Positions 1-8,197 of a DNA stretch of 64,000 nucleotides are shown one piece after another. This stretch comes from Sedimentibacter sp. MB31-C6. GTDB lineage: Bacteria; Bacillota; Clostridia; Tissierellales; Sedimentibacteraceae. The notes under the pieces were generated by a model. It saw only the letters and a list, made by a program, of their open reading frames with translations, searched no databases and had not been told where the DNA came from. The position numbers and the translations under genes were made by a program. Position 1 is the stretch's first letter. The number at the start of each line of letters is the position of its first letter. The DNA lies in NCBI RefSeq assembly GCF_035934735.1, contig NZ_CP142396.1:310001-374000 (forward strand), in the 5' to 3' direction.

Positions 1-630
1 ATTTTCTCCTTTCCTTTTCACAACTTTAACCATATTCTTATTTTCATTCTTAATTAAATAGTCACTTAATTCTAAATCATCACTAATTATTCCATGTATT
101 TTTGCAATATAATATTTTTTTATATTCCTTTCTCTAATAGCCTTATTCGTCTGCTTTAAAGTATTGTAATTTTTAGCAGCAATTACTAATCCCGATGTAT
201 TTTTATCAAGTCTATTACAAACTGCTGGTTTAAAAGTGAAACTTATATTTTTCTCTTTTGCATCTAAATACATCTTAATTTCATCTACTAGACTTTTTGT
301 ACTAGTTGCGTCAGGTTGAGTACTTAATCCTACAGGTTTATTTACAATTAATATATTATCATCTTCGTAAACTGTCTTAAAATGTATGCTAGTTTCTTTT
401 AAAGATTTCTTTTCTCTAAACTTAGAAATTGTTTCATCAGATAAATAAATTTGAACTTTATCATCTATTTTTAATATTATTTCAGGTTGTATTCTTAAAT
501 TATTTAACTTAATATTCTTTTTTCTTATCATTTTATGAATAAAAGATTGATTTGCCTTATTTAAGTATTTTTTTAAAAACCGATCAACCCTTTGCCCTGC
601 TTCGTTATTTGTTATAATTATTTCCTTCAT
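1..630 (-). CDS. RluA-family 23S rRNA pseudouridine synthase, 3' end outside window
   Basis: This gene starts with ATG at 630 behind a GGAG ribosome site and is still open at the left edge, so about 210 residues are visible and the C-terminus is missing. The N-terminus (residues about 12-60) looks like an S4 RNA-binding domain. The catalytic motif follows as NRLDKNTSG, with the nucleophilic Asp near residue 142; HRLD is the usual family form. Members convert specific uridines in ribosomal RNA to pseudouridine in the cytoplasm. Which of RluC, RluD or a relative it is cannot be settled from this part. It stands alone, divergent from the next gene. Confidence 0.9.
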   Translation of the reverse strand, partial: MKEIIITNNEAGQRVDRFLKKYLNKANQSFIHKMIRKKNIKLNNLRIQPEIILKIDDKVQIYLSDETISKFREKKSLKETSIHFKTVYEDDNILIVNKPVGLSTQPDATSTKSLVDEIKMYLDAKEKNISFTFKPAVCNRLDKNTSGLVIAAKNYNTLKQTNKAIRERNIKKYYIAKIHGIISDDLELSDYLIKNENKNMVKVVKRKGEN

Positions 631-728
631 AATTTCTCCATTTTTACTTTTTATTAATTATATCAAATTATAAGAAAAGTTTATACAATAAATTGAAAAT
701 ATTAACATGTTTTTATTGAATGAAATTA

Positions 729-757
729 TTGAAAATGTATTCTTTTTATGTTAATAT
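729..757 (+). promoter_or_regulatory. sigma-A type promoter of the YceG-like gene
   Basis: TTGAAA (729-734) and TAATAT (752-757) are separated by 17 bases, about 35 bases upstream of the gene starting at 793. This is a match by eye. Confidence 0.55.
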
Positions 758-792
758 ATTATGTGGTAGTTATAAATTGACGAGGTGTACAT

Positions 793-1341
793 ATGAAAAA
801 AATAATAAATGCCATAAGAGATTTTTTATACAATATAACTGACTATGGATTGATAATTGCTGTAATTGTAATTATGGTTGCTATCTTGGCATGGAGGTTT
901 AACTTATTATTTAATAAAGATATAGAAAAAGAAGTAATTGCTGATGGAGCAGACATAATACAAATTGATGATGAACACGATTCAACTTCTAACCTTAATG
1001 ATAATACTGATGAAATAGATGATGAAATAGATGATGAAAAACCTGAGGTTTCTGATAATGAGGATACGGAAGAACCAGATAATACTGATACAAAGGAACC
1101 TGATGATACTGAAGGCAATAATGTAAGTGATGTTATTGCTACAATTGAAATTCCAGAGGGATCTTTTCCATCTAGTATAGGCGATATTCTTGTAAACTCA
1201 AATTTAATTAATAATAAAAATGAATTTTTAAATAGATCTGTTGAATTAGGACTTGATACACGATTGAGAAGCGGAACCTTTGAAATTGCAGTTGGAACTT
1301 CATTGGATAATATAATCAAAATAATAGCAAACGCAAATTAA
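793..1341 (+). CDS. Membrane-anchored protein with acidic linker and YceG/MltG-like terminal domain
   Basis: The 182-residue product has one membrane segment near residues 19-35. A low-complexity linker very rich in Asp, Glu, Thr and Asn follows (about 50-110). The last 70 residues resemble the small LysM-like N-terminal subdomain of MltG/YceG endolytic transglycosylases (IPEG, later LRSGTFEI). The catalytic transglycosylase domain is absent, so it is unlikely to cut peptidoglycan itself. An envelope-facing role is inferred. The start has a GAGGTG ribosome site and its own promoter. A strong bidirectional hairpin lies downstream. Confidence 0.7.
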   Translation: MKKIINAIRDFLYNITDYGLIIAVIVIMVAILAWRFNLLFNKDIEKEVIADGADIIQIDDEHDSTSNLNDNTDEIDDEIDDEKPEVSDNEDTEEPDNTDTKEPDDTEGNNVSDVIATIEIPEGSFPSSIGDILVNSNLINNKNEFLNRSVELGLDTRLRSGTFEIAVGTSLDNIIKIIANAN

Positions 1342-1357
1342 GCGAAGGAACTAATGC

Positions 1358-1382
1358 GGGACGCATGCAATGCGTCCCCTAC
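1358..1382. repeat. Palindromic dispersed repeat, GACGCAT type
   Basis: Inverted arms GGGACGCAT and ATGCGTCCC are followed by CCTAC-type flank. The same core occurs at 15013-15036 and 15075-15098, with related TATGCAT versions at 14986-15010 and 22940-22966. Confidence 0.65.
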
Positions 1383-1411
1383 AAAAATGGGCGAATTAAT
1401 CGCCCATTTTT
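1383..1411. terminator. Bidirectional intrinsic terminator
   Basis: A perfect 12-base stem (AAAAATGGGCGA / TCGCCCATTTTT) with a 5-base loop carries A and T runs on both sides, so it can end transcription from the gene at 793 and from the minus-strand gene ending at 1410. Confidence 0.85.
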
Positions 1412-1964
1412 AATATTTTTGATTTACGTAATAATCAATAACTGATTTTTTTCTTTTATCTAAAAATACATTCTCTTTTTTTAAAACTTCTAACAACCAT
1501 AAGCACTTTGAATGCAAAACTGCATATTCATAATTACTAAGTACTATTTCGTATAGTTTACCTTCTAGATTTAAAGACTCCATTTTAATAAAATATGCTT
1601 CAACATTTTCATAATGTAAAAATCTTAAGAGTCTAAATGTAGTTTTATCCTTTTCGTTATAATAATAATCAGCTTCATTTAAATATTTGTTATAGAAACT
1701 TATGTGTTTACCCTTATCCTTAATTTCTTGAGCAATCATCCTGTGGTATTTAGCCATCATATTATAATATTGATAATTGTACATTCCCTTTTCAAAACTA
1801 TCAATTCTTTGAAATGGTTTAATGCTTTTTTCTAGCATATATTTATAATTGAGCTCTAAATATTCTTTTTTATTAATATCTCCATTCATATGTTGAATAA
1901 TCAACATATCTCGATGCTCAAAAAAATCATCAAAAATTGTTTTATTAGGTTTAAAATAATTCAT
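1410..1964 (-). CDS. Conserved clostridial protein of unknown function (DUF6648-like)
   Basis: The 184-residue product is rich in Tyr, Lys and Glu, is predicted helical, and has no signal peptide or membrane segment. Overall it resembles short cytoplasmic clostridial proteins I associate with DUF6648; that assignment is from memory and not certain. The ATG has an AAGAGTG-type ribosome site. It is a single-gene unit ending in the shared hairpin at 1383-1411. No catalytic motif is visible and no function is proposed. Confidence 0.7.
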   Translation of the reverse strand: MNYFKPNKTIFDDFFEHRDMLIIQHMNGDINKKEYLELNYKYMLEKSIKPFQRIDSFEKGMYNYQYYNMMAKYHRMIAQEIKDKGKHISFYNKYLNEADYYYNEKDKTTFRLLRFLHYENVEAYFIKMESLNLEGKLYEIVLSNYEYAVLHSKCLWLLEVLKKENVFLDKRKKSVIDYYVNQKY

Positions 1965-2077
1965 AAATTCACTCTTTCTAATTTGTCATTCCTTACTAAG
2001 AACTACATCAATTTTAACAGAATGTACAAACTTTAGCAAGAGCAAAACATTTAAATTTAATCTAAACTTAAATGAAT

Positions 2078-2099
2078 CCACTGACTAATCGCCAGTGGA
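2078..2099 (-). terminator. Weak stem-loop after the P-loop gene
   Basis: Arms CCACTG and CAGTGG with a 9-10 base loop lie just past the stop of the minus-strand gene. The U-run is poor, so termination is uncertain. Confidence 0.4.
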
Positions 2100-2112
2100 A
2101 TTATTTTCTAAT

Positions 2113-2526
2113 TTAACTTATAACTCTATCTTTTAGTACTTCTGGAACAGCCTCTTTATCATGGTTTACACTCATTACAAAATCAACATCAAATTTTTTT
2201 GATAAAAAATCTAATCTTTGTATTACAGTTTCTAATTTATCCATATTTGCTTGGGCAATCTTGTATAATCCATCTATGTAAACTAGTTCTACATCATAAT
2301 CAGTTGCTATTAATCCACATACAAAACCTTGAAATTGCTCATCATTGGTCAACCCAAACTCTTTAGTGTTAATATATCTGATCTTATAATCTAAATCAAA
2401 TATATGCCTATTGCTAGCTTCTAGGAAAACCATCTTACCTTGAATACCATCAATATAATTGTTTGCCATTTCAATCATTCTTTTTGTTTTGCCTGTACCA
2501 TTGTGTCCACAAACTAATTGCACCAT
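2113..2526 (-). CDS. Small P-loop NTPase of unknown role
   Basis: The start is placed at ATG 2526, which has an AGGAGTG ribosome site. An in-frame start at 2616 would add 30 residues of unlikely AT-rich leader. The 137-residue product opens with a Walker A motif GHNGTGKT at about residues 7-14, and a hydrophobic strand VELVYIDG may be Walker B. No partner domain is present. It lies just downstream of the radical SAM gene on the same strand, so the two may be cotranscribed. Its function is not recognisable; it could be an ATPase of the PilT-like or kinase-like P-loop group. Confidence 0.75.
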   Translation of the reverse strand: MVQLVCGHNGTGKTKRMIEMANNYIDGIQGKMVFLEASNRHIFDLDYKIRYINTKEFGLTNDEQFQGFVCGLIATDYDVELVYIDGLYKIAQANMDKLETVIQRLDFLSKKFDVDFVMSVNHDKEAVPEVLKDRVIS

Positions 2527-2618
2527 AATAATCACACTCCTATTCCATATTTTTATAATTGTATACCTATATATATTGTACCACAAATTGAAAATGTTTA
2601 CACTAATTATTTTCAATT

Positions 2619-3536
2619 TTAATAAATAGATTTCATCCCCTGATACCTTTTTTCATTATTCATTTTATCCAAAATTTCATCTTTAATTTTCCACCAACTC
2701 ATACCCCAATTCACAAAAATAGAATTTTCTTTTGGAGCTCTACCTATTAACCTCTGTACAACTATATTTTTATTTAAATTCTCAAGAAATGTTATTACTC
2801 TCTCAATATATTCATCTTTTGATATTAAAGTAAACTCTCCATTTTTATACTTTATTCCCATAATTGTATTTTCCATTAAATACAAGGAATGAATTTTTAC
2901 TGCATCAATACCTAAAACAGACAATATTTTAGCAGTTTCAATAGTATCTGATATATTATCTTTTGGTAAATTTAAAATAACATGTGTACATATTTCAAAT
3001 TCATATTTCTTTATTCGCAATACTGCATCAATAAAAGAAGCAAGAGTATGTCCTCTGTTTATATCTAGTAATGTATGATAATTTACAGTTTGTAGTCCAA
3101 GTTCAATTGTGATATTTATATTAGTTTCTTTTTTAAAGTTATAGAGAAATTCAAGATATTCATCTCCTATACAATCAGGTCTCGTTGAAATAGAAATTTC
3201 AACTATATTATCAACTGCTGCCTCTCTAATATAATTTTTAAAGTTTTTGAGCTCCATATACGTATTTGTATAATTTTGAAAATATGCAATGAACTTTTTA
3301 GCATTATATTTTCGTGAAATATAATCCATATTCTTATTAATTTGTTCCTTGACACTTAATGTGCTTTCAAGCATTTCAAATCCGGTGCCTATTTCTGCAC
3401 AAAAAGTACATCCACCATACCCTATTTTTCCATCTCTGTTCGGACATGTTACAGGAAGATTTATAGGAAGTTTATAAACTTTTTCATTATATTTTTTTTT
3501 CAAGTATTTTGAATATTCGTTAAATAGTTCGGTCAT
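2619..3536 (-). CDS. Radical SAM protein of the YhcC/YtqA type (TIGR01212)
   Basis: The 305-residue product carries the cluster-binding cysteines C31, C43 and C46 in the unusual spacing C-x11-C-x2-C (CPNRDG...GGCTFC), the mark of the TIGR01212 group. The TIM-barrel part contains STRPDC and ELGLQT motifs of the Elp3-like branch. Family members are cytoplasmic radical SAM enzymes whose substrate is not established; an RNA-modifying role is often supposed. The ATG has a GGGAAT ribosome site. The gene ends 3 bases from the extended reading frame of the P-loop gene. Confidence 0.88.
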   Translation of the reverse strand: MTELFNEYSKYLKKKYNEKVYKLPINLPVTCPNRDGKIGYGGCTFCAEIGTGFEMLESTLSVKEQINKNMDYISRKYNAKKFIAYFQNYTNTYMELKNFKNYIREAAVDNIVEISISTRPDCIGDEYLEFLYNFKKETNINITIELGLQTVNYHTLLDINRGHTLASFIDAVLRIKKYEFEICTHVILNLPKDNISDTIETAKILSVLGIDAVKIHSLYLMENTIMGIKYKNGEFTLISKDEYIERVITFLENLNKNIVVQRLIGRAPKENSIFVNWGMSWWKIKDEILDKMNNEKRYQGMKSIY

Positions 3537-3760
3537 TTTTATTCCCTTTTTAATTTACAAATTCAATTTTATTATTTATTTTAATTTTATTTCTTTATTT
3601 TATTATAAGCATTAATTATATTAAAATCAATATTTTATCATAATTTGTTTATATTAATATTATTAATTAAAGATTTATCTTCTTTTCCATTAATTAATTT
3701 AAATTATTTTAATTATATTGTAAATAATAATAATGCAAATTAATATATTGGAGGTATGAT
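3537..3760. other. AT-rich intergenic spacer
   Basis: This region separates two diverging genes and must hold promoters for both. It is almost pure A and T, with several near-consensus hexamers and none that stands out. No RNA element or ORF is seen. Confidence 0.5.
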
Positions 3761-3979
3761 ATGCACATTAAAGAAGGAATGATTCCTACTGTATTAGGAA
3801 CAGTTGCTACTGCAACAGGTTTAGCTTTAAGAAACTCTAATCTACCTGAATCTTATAGAAATGGTATTATTGGTTTTGGATTAGCCAATATAGCTTTAGG
3901 TTCAGCTGAAATGATGAGTAATAATATTCAAAATCGTGATATGATGGGAAAAATAACAAAGGCTATTAATATGAAATAA
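3761..3979 (+). CDS. Small hydrophobic protein of unknown function
   Basis: The 72-residue product starts at ATG behind a strong GGAGG site. Two moderately hydrophobic stretches (about residues 8-24 and 34-53), rich in Gly and Ala and separated by NSNLPES, suggest a membrane-associated hairpin. No family is recognised. Its own terminator follows at once, so it is monocistronic. Confidence 0.65.
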   Translation: MHIKEGMIPTVLGTVATATGLALRNSNLPESYRNGIIGFGLANIALGSAEMMSNNIQNRDMMGKITKAINMK

Positions 3980-3982
3980 ACA

Positions 3983-4018
3983 TAAAAGAAGCATGCTTTT
4001 TAGCTTGCTTCTTTTATA
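3983..4018. terminator. Intrinsic terminator
   Basis: A long stem pairing AAAAGAAGCA with TGCTTCTTTT, with T and A runs on both sides, serves the small gene at 3761 and probably the convergent DUF378 gene. Confidence 0.85.
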
Positions 4019-4021
4019 CTT

Positions 4022-4213
4022 TCAGGCAAATATAACGTAGAACAGTGTATATAGTCCAGCAATTCCTATTAATATATAAAATATTCTACCTAATTTGTTA
4101 TTCCAACCACCAAAAAAATTTTCTACTATATCAATTTTTGCTATTCCATATAAACCCCAATTCAAAGCGCCTATTACTATAAGAATTGATGCTATCGCCG
4201 CTAATATTTTCAT
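4022..4213 (-). CDS. DUF378 small membrane protein
   Basis: The 63-residue product has two membrane segments (about 4-22 and 42-61) and the family pattern ALNWGLYG after the first helix. DUF378 (YuzA-like) proteins are small integral membrane proteins of unknown role, common in Firmicutes. The ATG has an AGGAGG site. The gene lies alone, convergent with the small gene at 3761. Confidence 0.88.
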   Translation of the reverse strand: MKILAAIASILIVIGALNWGLYGIAKIDIVENFFGGWNNKLGRIFYILIGIAGLYTLFYVIFA

Positions 4214-4286
4214 ATTTCCTCCTATATACTTTTTATTACATTATATTGAGCAATCAAAGGAAATATGTACATACTTACATAAAATT

Positions 4287-5126
4287 TTAATTAATATTGA
4301 ATATCTTAGACAATTCAAAAGAAACTGCTGAATTATTATTATCATATTTTGATATCATATTAGATGACTTAATACAACTTTCAGTTCCATTTTTCATGGC
4401 TATACCTAGCCCTGAATTAAATAATAATTCAATATCATTATTATCATCTCCAAAAGCTATTATCTCTGATGGCTTCACGTTAATTCTATCTAAATATTTT
4501 TTTAAAGCTCTCCATTTACAACCATTTACATGCAAGAACTCTAATAAAGCTCTATTACTTATATTCCTGTTGCAAATTACATTATATTCTCCATTTATTG
4601 TTTTTCTTACCTTATTACTAAAAGTATCAAGAACTTCAAACTCAGCTAAATAACAAACTGATAAAATATTCATAATATCTTTTGGCTTAAATTTAACATA
4701 TTTTACTCTTCTATCTTCTTTTTTTACATAACCAAGATAGGCTTCTTCATAATCTTCATTTTCAAATATCATATCAAATCCATTATCATATTCATCTACA
4801 TGTATAACAGGATTCAAGTTATACTTCAAACCCTCCTCGTATATACTTGAAAAAATTGTAGAATCTAAATAACTGTGCTCTATTAGTTCATCATTGTATG
4901 AAAGTCTACTTATAGCACCATTATTTGCTAAAATAATAGGCTTAGTTTCTTTAATCCGCTCTGTGAGTTTTTTAGCCATATAATAATTTCTACCAGTAGC
5001 TATTACAATTTGAATACCTTTAGAATATAATTTTTTAAGAATAATTTCATCTTTTTTACTTATGATCTTTTCGTCATTTAACAAAGTTCCATCAAGATCC
5101 AATACAATAATTTTATAGTCCATCAT
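4287..5126 (-). CDS. Cof-type HAD-superfamily phosphatase
   Basis: The 279-residue product begins with the HAD motif DLDGTLL (nucleophile Asp and acid Asp near residues 10 and 12), then has the ATGR motif and, near the C-terminus, GDDNNDIELL, which supplies metal-binding Asp. The long cap between them is the Cof type (subclass IIB). Such enzymes dephosphorylate sugar phosphates, nucleotides or cofactor phosphates in the cytoplasm; the substrate cannot be predicted. Two adjacent ATG codons follow a GGAG site and either may be used. Confidence 0.9.
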   Translation of the reverse strand: MMDYKIIVLDLDGTLLNDEKIISKKDEIILKKLYSKGIQIVIATGRNYYMAKKLTERIKETKPIILANNGAISRLSYNDELIEHSYLDSTIFSSIYEEGLKYNLNPVIHVDEYDNGFDMIFENEDYEEAYLGYVKKEDRRVKYVKFKPKDIMNILSVCYLAEFEVLDTFSNKVRKTINGEYNVICNRNISNRALLEFLHVNGCKWRALKKYLDRINVKPSEIIAFGDDNNDIELLFNSGLGIAMKNGTESCIKSSNMISKYDNNNSAVSFELSKIFNIN

Positions 5127-5141
5127 ATCATCTCCAATATT

Positions 5142-5170
5142 ATTATACTATTAATAGTCATAATAGTCTA
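5142..5170 (-). promoter_or_regulatory. Promoter of the HAD phosphatase gene
   Basis: On the minus strand TAGACT (5170-5165) and TATAAT (5147-5142) are 17 bases apart, just upstream of the ATG at 5126. A 12-base palindrome ACTATTAATAGT adjoins the -10. Confidence 0.5.
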
Positions 5171-5205
5171 GTTGAAATAAGATAAATGAACGTTCAAAAT
5201 CATAT

Positions 5206-5260
5206 TACGCAACACCCGCTACCCCCCTTAACGGCAAGGACGTTCCGTCCTTTGCAATCC
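5206..5260. repeat. GC-rich patch with hairpin, probable dispersed repeat
   Basis: A stretch containing CACCCGCTACCCCCC and a hairpin with arms GGACG and CGTCC stands out from the AT-rich surroundings. It encodes nothing visible. It resembles short noncoding repeats, but no second copy was found here. Confidence 0.4.
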
Positions 5261-5263
5261 TCG

Positions 5264-5308
5264 TTTTTTATTATATAGGAAAGGATAACTTTCCTATATA
5301 ATAAAAAA
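5264..5308. other. Perfect 20-base inverted repeat
   Basis: The arm TTTTTTATTATATAGGAAAG (5264-5283) is exactly repeated in inverse at 5289-5308 around a 5-base loop. It lies beyond the oppA terminator and may serve as a second, bidirectional terminator. Confidence 0.8.
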
Positions 5309-5337
5309 AGCAGCTCACATTGTGAACTGCTTTTTAA
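5303..5337 (-). terminator. Intrinsic terminator of the opp operon
   Basis: A stem pairing AAAAAGCAG with CTGCTTTTT, with inner TCACA/TGTGA pairing, sits directly after the oppA stop and has a U-run on the minus strand. Confidence 0.85.
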
Positions 5338-5345
5338 AATTCTAA

Positions 5346-7091
5346 TTATTGAACTATTTCAGCGTATCTGAAATCCCATTTATTTGTTAATGTTAATTCT
5401 ACTCCTTCTACTATTGACTCATCAACTATATTTGTAAAAGTATAATAGTAAATAGGTGCTACAACATGGTTGTTCATTAAAGCATCTTCTGCTGCTTTTA
5501 AAGCTGCATCTCTATCTGTACCAGTTGTTAAACGAGATTCATTAAGAGCATTTTCAAATTCTTCTTGCTCTGGATTCAATGTAGTGTCATGTGGTGCAAC
5601 TACAGGTTCTTCTTTATATCTCCATTGTGGGTCGTTGTTTCCAGAGTTAGAAGCAAATAAATCTAGCATAGTCATAGCATCACCGTAGTCACCTAACCAA
5701 CCACCTCTAGCTATCATATATTCTCCAGCTCTTCTAGTTTCTTGGAATACTGCCCAGTCTTGGTTAAGAAGTTCAACATCTATACCAAGGTTTTGCTTCC
5801 ACATACCTTGTAATGCTTCTGCTATTTTCTTATTATTCTCATTTGTGTTGTATAAGAATGTTATTTTTGGTAATCCTTCACCATTTGGATAACCTGCTTC
5901 AGCCAATAAGGCTTTTGCTTCTTCAACTAAAGCTTTATTAGGATCTATACCATACTCATTTACTGGTACACCATCTTCATTTAATTCTCTTATTTCATTT
6001 CCATCAGAATAAATTAATCCAGTTGGAATAAAACCTGTTGCAGGAATTTGTCCACCCTTAGTTACTTGTTCAACAAATTGAGTTCTATCAATAGCTAATG
6101 AGAATGCTTTCCTTATTAAAGGATCACTAAACACTTCATTATCAACGTTAAATTGAACATAATAAGTACCTATATGTGGCGTAATTTTGAAGTTAGGATC
6201 TTCTTTTTGAAGTCTAGGAATTTGTTCTATAGTAATACTATCAAGAACTTGGATTTCTCCATTTTCATATCCATTAAGAGCAGTAGTTCCTTCAACTATC
6301 ATAAGACCTTTAATTCCAGCTAATTTAACACTATCAGCATCCCAATAATTTTCATTTTTAACCATTGTTAAATGATCACCAGTCTTATATTCAGTTAAAT
6401 GGAATGCACCATTTGAAATACAAGTTTCAGGATTCTTTTCCCAACCTTCACCGTTAGCTTCAACTATATCTTGTCTAACTGGCATATAAGTATAGAATGA
6501 AGTTAAACTTAAGAAGTATGGTACTTGGAATTTCAAATTAACTTCTAAAGTAGTTTCATCAATAGCTTTAACTCCAACATCATCTCTTGAAGCTTCTCCA
6601 TTGAAGTATTCATCACCATTAACTAAATAGTTAGTTACTAAGAATGAATAATCTGAAGCTGTAGCTGGATCACATGCTCTTTTCCAAGCATATTCAAAAT
6701 CTGCTGCAGTCAAAGGTTCTCCATCTGACCATTTCAAGCCTTCTCTTAAATGGAAAGTATAAGTAGTTCCATCTTCAGAAATATCCCAAGTTTCTGCTGC
6801 TGCTGGTTCAATACCATCTGCAGTTTCTCTTGTTAAACCTTCAAACAAGTTTTGAATTATGTGTCCACCATCAGATGCACTGTTTAGAGTTGGATCCCAA
6901 GTTTGTGGGTCAACTGCTATATTCCAAACTAAATAGTCTTCGCTTCCAGCAGGTGTTTCATCTGCAGGTGTTTCATCTCCTGGTGTTTCTGTTTCATCTG
7001 TTGCTGGTGGTTGATCTTGTTGTGCACAACCAACTGTTACAGATAATACCATTGTAAGTACAACTAATAATGATAGTACTCTTTTTAACAT
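5346..7091 (-). CDS. oppA: Oligopeptide-binding lipoprotein of an ABC importer
   Basis: The start is placed at ATG 7091, which has a GGAGGG site and gives a proper lipoprotein signal: Lys-Arg, hydrophobic core, then VTVGC with the lipidated Cys near residue 22. An upstream in-frame start at 7142 would bury the signal. A Thr/Glu/Pro-rich linker leads into a full SBP_bac_5 domain (RNLFEGL-like QNLFEGLTR, later FHLREGLKWSDGEP). The roughly 580-residue size is normal. It captures peptides outside the cell for the OppBCDF complex. It is last in the operon but has its own promoter, as expected for a component needed in excess. Confidence 0.95.
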   Translation of the reverse strand: MLKRVLSLLVVLTMVLSVTVGCAQQDQPPATDETETPGDETPADETPAGSEDYLVWNIAVDPQTWDPTLNSASDGGHIIQNLFEGLTRETADGIEPAAAETWDISEDGTTYTFHLREGLKWSDGEPLTAADFEYAWKRACDPATASDYSFLVTNYLVNGDEYFNGEASRDDVGVKAIDETTLEVNLKFQVPYFLSLTSFYTYMPVRQDIVEANGEGWEKNPETCISNGAFHLTEYKTGDHLTMVKNENYWDADSVKLAGIKGLMIVEGTTALNGYENGEIQVLDSITIEQIPRLQKEDPNFKITPHIGTYYVQFNVDNEVFSDPLIRKAFSLAIDRTQFVEQVTKGGQIPATGFIPTGLIYSDGNEIRELNEDGVPVNEYGIDPNKALVEEAKALLAEAGYPNGEGLPKITFLYNTNENNKKIAEALQGMWKQNLGIDVELLNQDWAVFQETRRAGEYMIARGGWLGDYGDAMTMLDLFASNSGNNDPQWRYKEEPVVAPHDTTLNPEQEEFENALNESRLTTGTDRDAALKAAEDALMNNHVVAPIYYYTFTNIVDESIVEGVELTLTNKWDFRYAEIVQ

Positions 7092-7146
7092 AATATCCCT
7101 CCAAAAATCTATGTATTTACAGTTAACAAAAATTAACTGCATTTAT

Positions 7147-7175
7147 ATTATCCTCCATTTTATACAATGTGTCAA
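7147..7175 (-). promoter_or_regulatory. Internal promoter for oppA
   Basis: TTGACA (7175-7170) and GATAAT (7152-7147) with a 17-base spacer lie about 60 bases upstream of the oppA ATG, in the gap after oppF. Confidence 0.6.
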
Positions 7176-7200
7176 GATTAACTTATCATGTATAAAATGG
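7155..7200. repeat. 12-base inverted repeat between oppF and oppA
   Basis: CCATTTTATACA (7155-7166) is exactly repeated in inverse at 7189-7200 around a 22-base loop. The -35 box of the oppA promoter lies in the loop and one arm lies in its spacer. It could be an operator or an RNA-stabilising hairpin; no U-run follows. Confidence 0.7.
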
Positions 7201-7213
7201 AAGTAATATCTAA

Positions 7214-8197
7214 TTATTTATCAAGAAGATGACATGCTACATAATGTTCACTACCTATATCCTTAAATTTAGGATTTTCTTGAGAACATATATCCATTGC
7301 ATATCTACATCTTGTTCTAAATTTACAACCTGAAGGTGGATTAACCGGACTAGGTACATCTCCCTCAAGTACAATTCTATTAGAAGATTCTGCTACATCA
7401 GGATCAGGTATTGGAATTGATGATAGCAAAGCCTGTGTATATGGATGAACTGGATTATTATACAATTCATTACTTGCAGCAATCTCTACAAGACTTCCTA
7501 GATACATTACACCTACTCTATTTGATATATGCTTAACCATTGAAAGATCATGAGCTATAAACAAATATGTCAAGTTTCTTTCATTTTGTAAATCTTCAAG
7601 CATATTTATAACCTGTGCTTGTATTGATACGTCAAGAGCTGATATCGGCTCATCACAAATAATAAACTCTGGGTCTACAGCCAAAGATCTTGCTATTCCT
7701 ATACGCTGTCTTTGTCCTCCAGAAAATTCATGAGGATAACGAGCTGCGTGGTCCTTGTTTAACCCTACAGTATCAAGCAGTTCATAAATTCGCTCTTGTC
7801 TTTCCTTGCCATGAGCAAGATTGTGAATATCCATAGGTTCACCAATAATATCTGAAACTGTCATTCTAGAATTAAGGGATGCATATGGATCTTGGAAAAT
7901 CATTTGAATCTTCTTTCTATATGGCATTATTTGATTTTTATCAAATTTAGCTATATCTTTGCCATCATATATAATCTCACCTGCTGTTGGGTCGTATAGT
8001 TTAATTATAGTACGTCCAGTAGTAGATTTACCACAGCCAGACTCCCCAACAAGACCAAATGTTTCTCCTTTTTTTATATAAAACGAAACATCATCAACTG
8101 CCTTTGTAATTTCTGGATTTTTCTTAATAAATCCTTTATTCTTTATAAAGTACTTTTTTAAGTTCTTTACTTCAATCAATTTATCATTACTTGCCAA
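7214..8197 (-). CDS. oppF: Oligopeptide ABC transporter ATPase OppF
   Basis: The 327-residue ATPase has Walker [10 protein letters not shown], the signature FSGGQRQR, Walker [12 protein letters not shown] and the C-terminal oligopeptide-transporter cysteine motif (CKFRTRC). It energises peptide import with OppD at the inner face of the membrane. The start is a TTG at 8197 preceded by GGGAGGGG, and the gene overlaps the end of oppD by about 11 bases, which indicates translational coupling. Confidence 0.95.
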   Translation of the reverse strand: MASNDKLIEVKNLKKYFIKNKGFIKKNPEITKAVDDVSFYIKKGETFGLVGESGCGKSTTGRTIIKLYDPTAGEIIYDGKDIAKFDKNQIMPYRKKIQMIFQDPYASLNSRMTVSDIIGEPMDIHNLAHGKERQERIYELLDTVGLNKDHAARYPHEFSGGQRQRIGIARSLAVDPEFIICDEPISALDVSIQAQVINMLEDLQNERNLTYLFIAHDLSMVKHISNRVGVMYLGSLVEIAASNELYNNPVHPYTQALLSSIPIPDPDVAESSNRIVLEGDVPSPVNPPSGCKFRTRCRYAMDICSQENPKFKDIGSEHYVACHLLDK

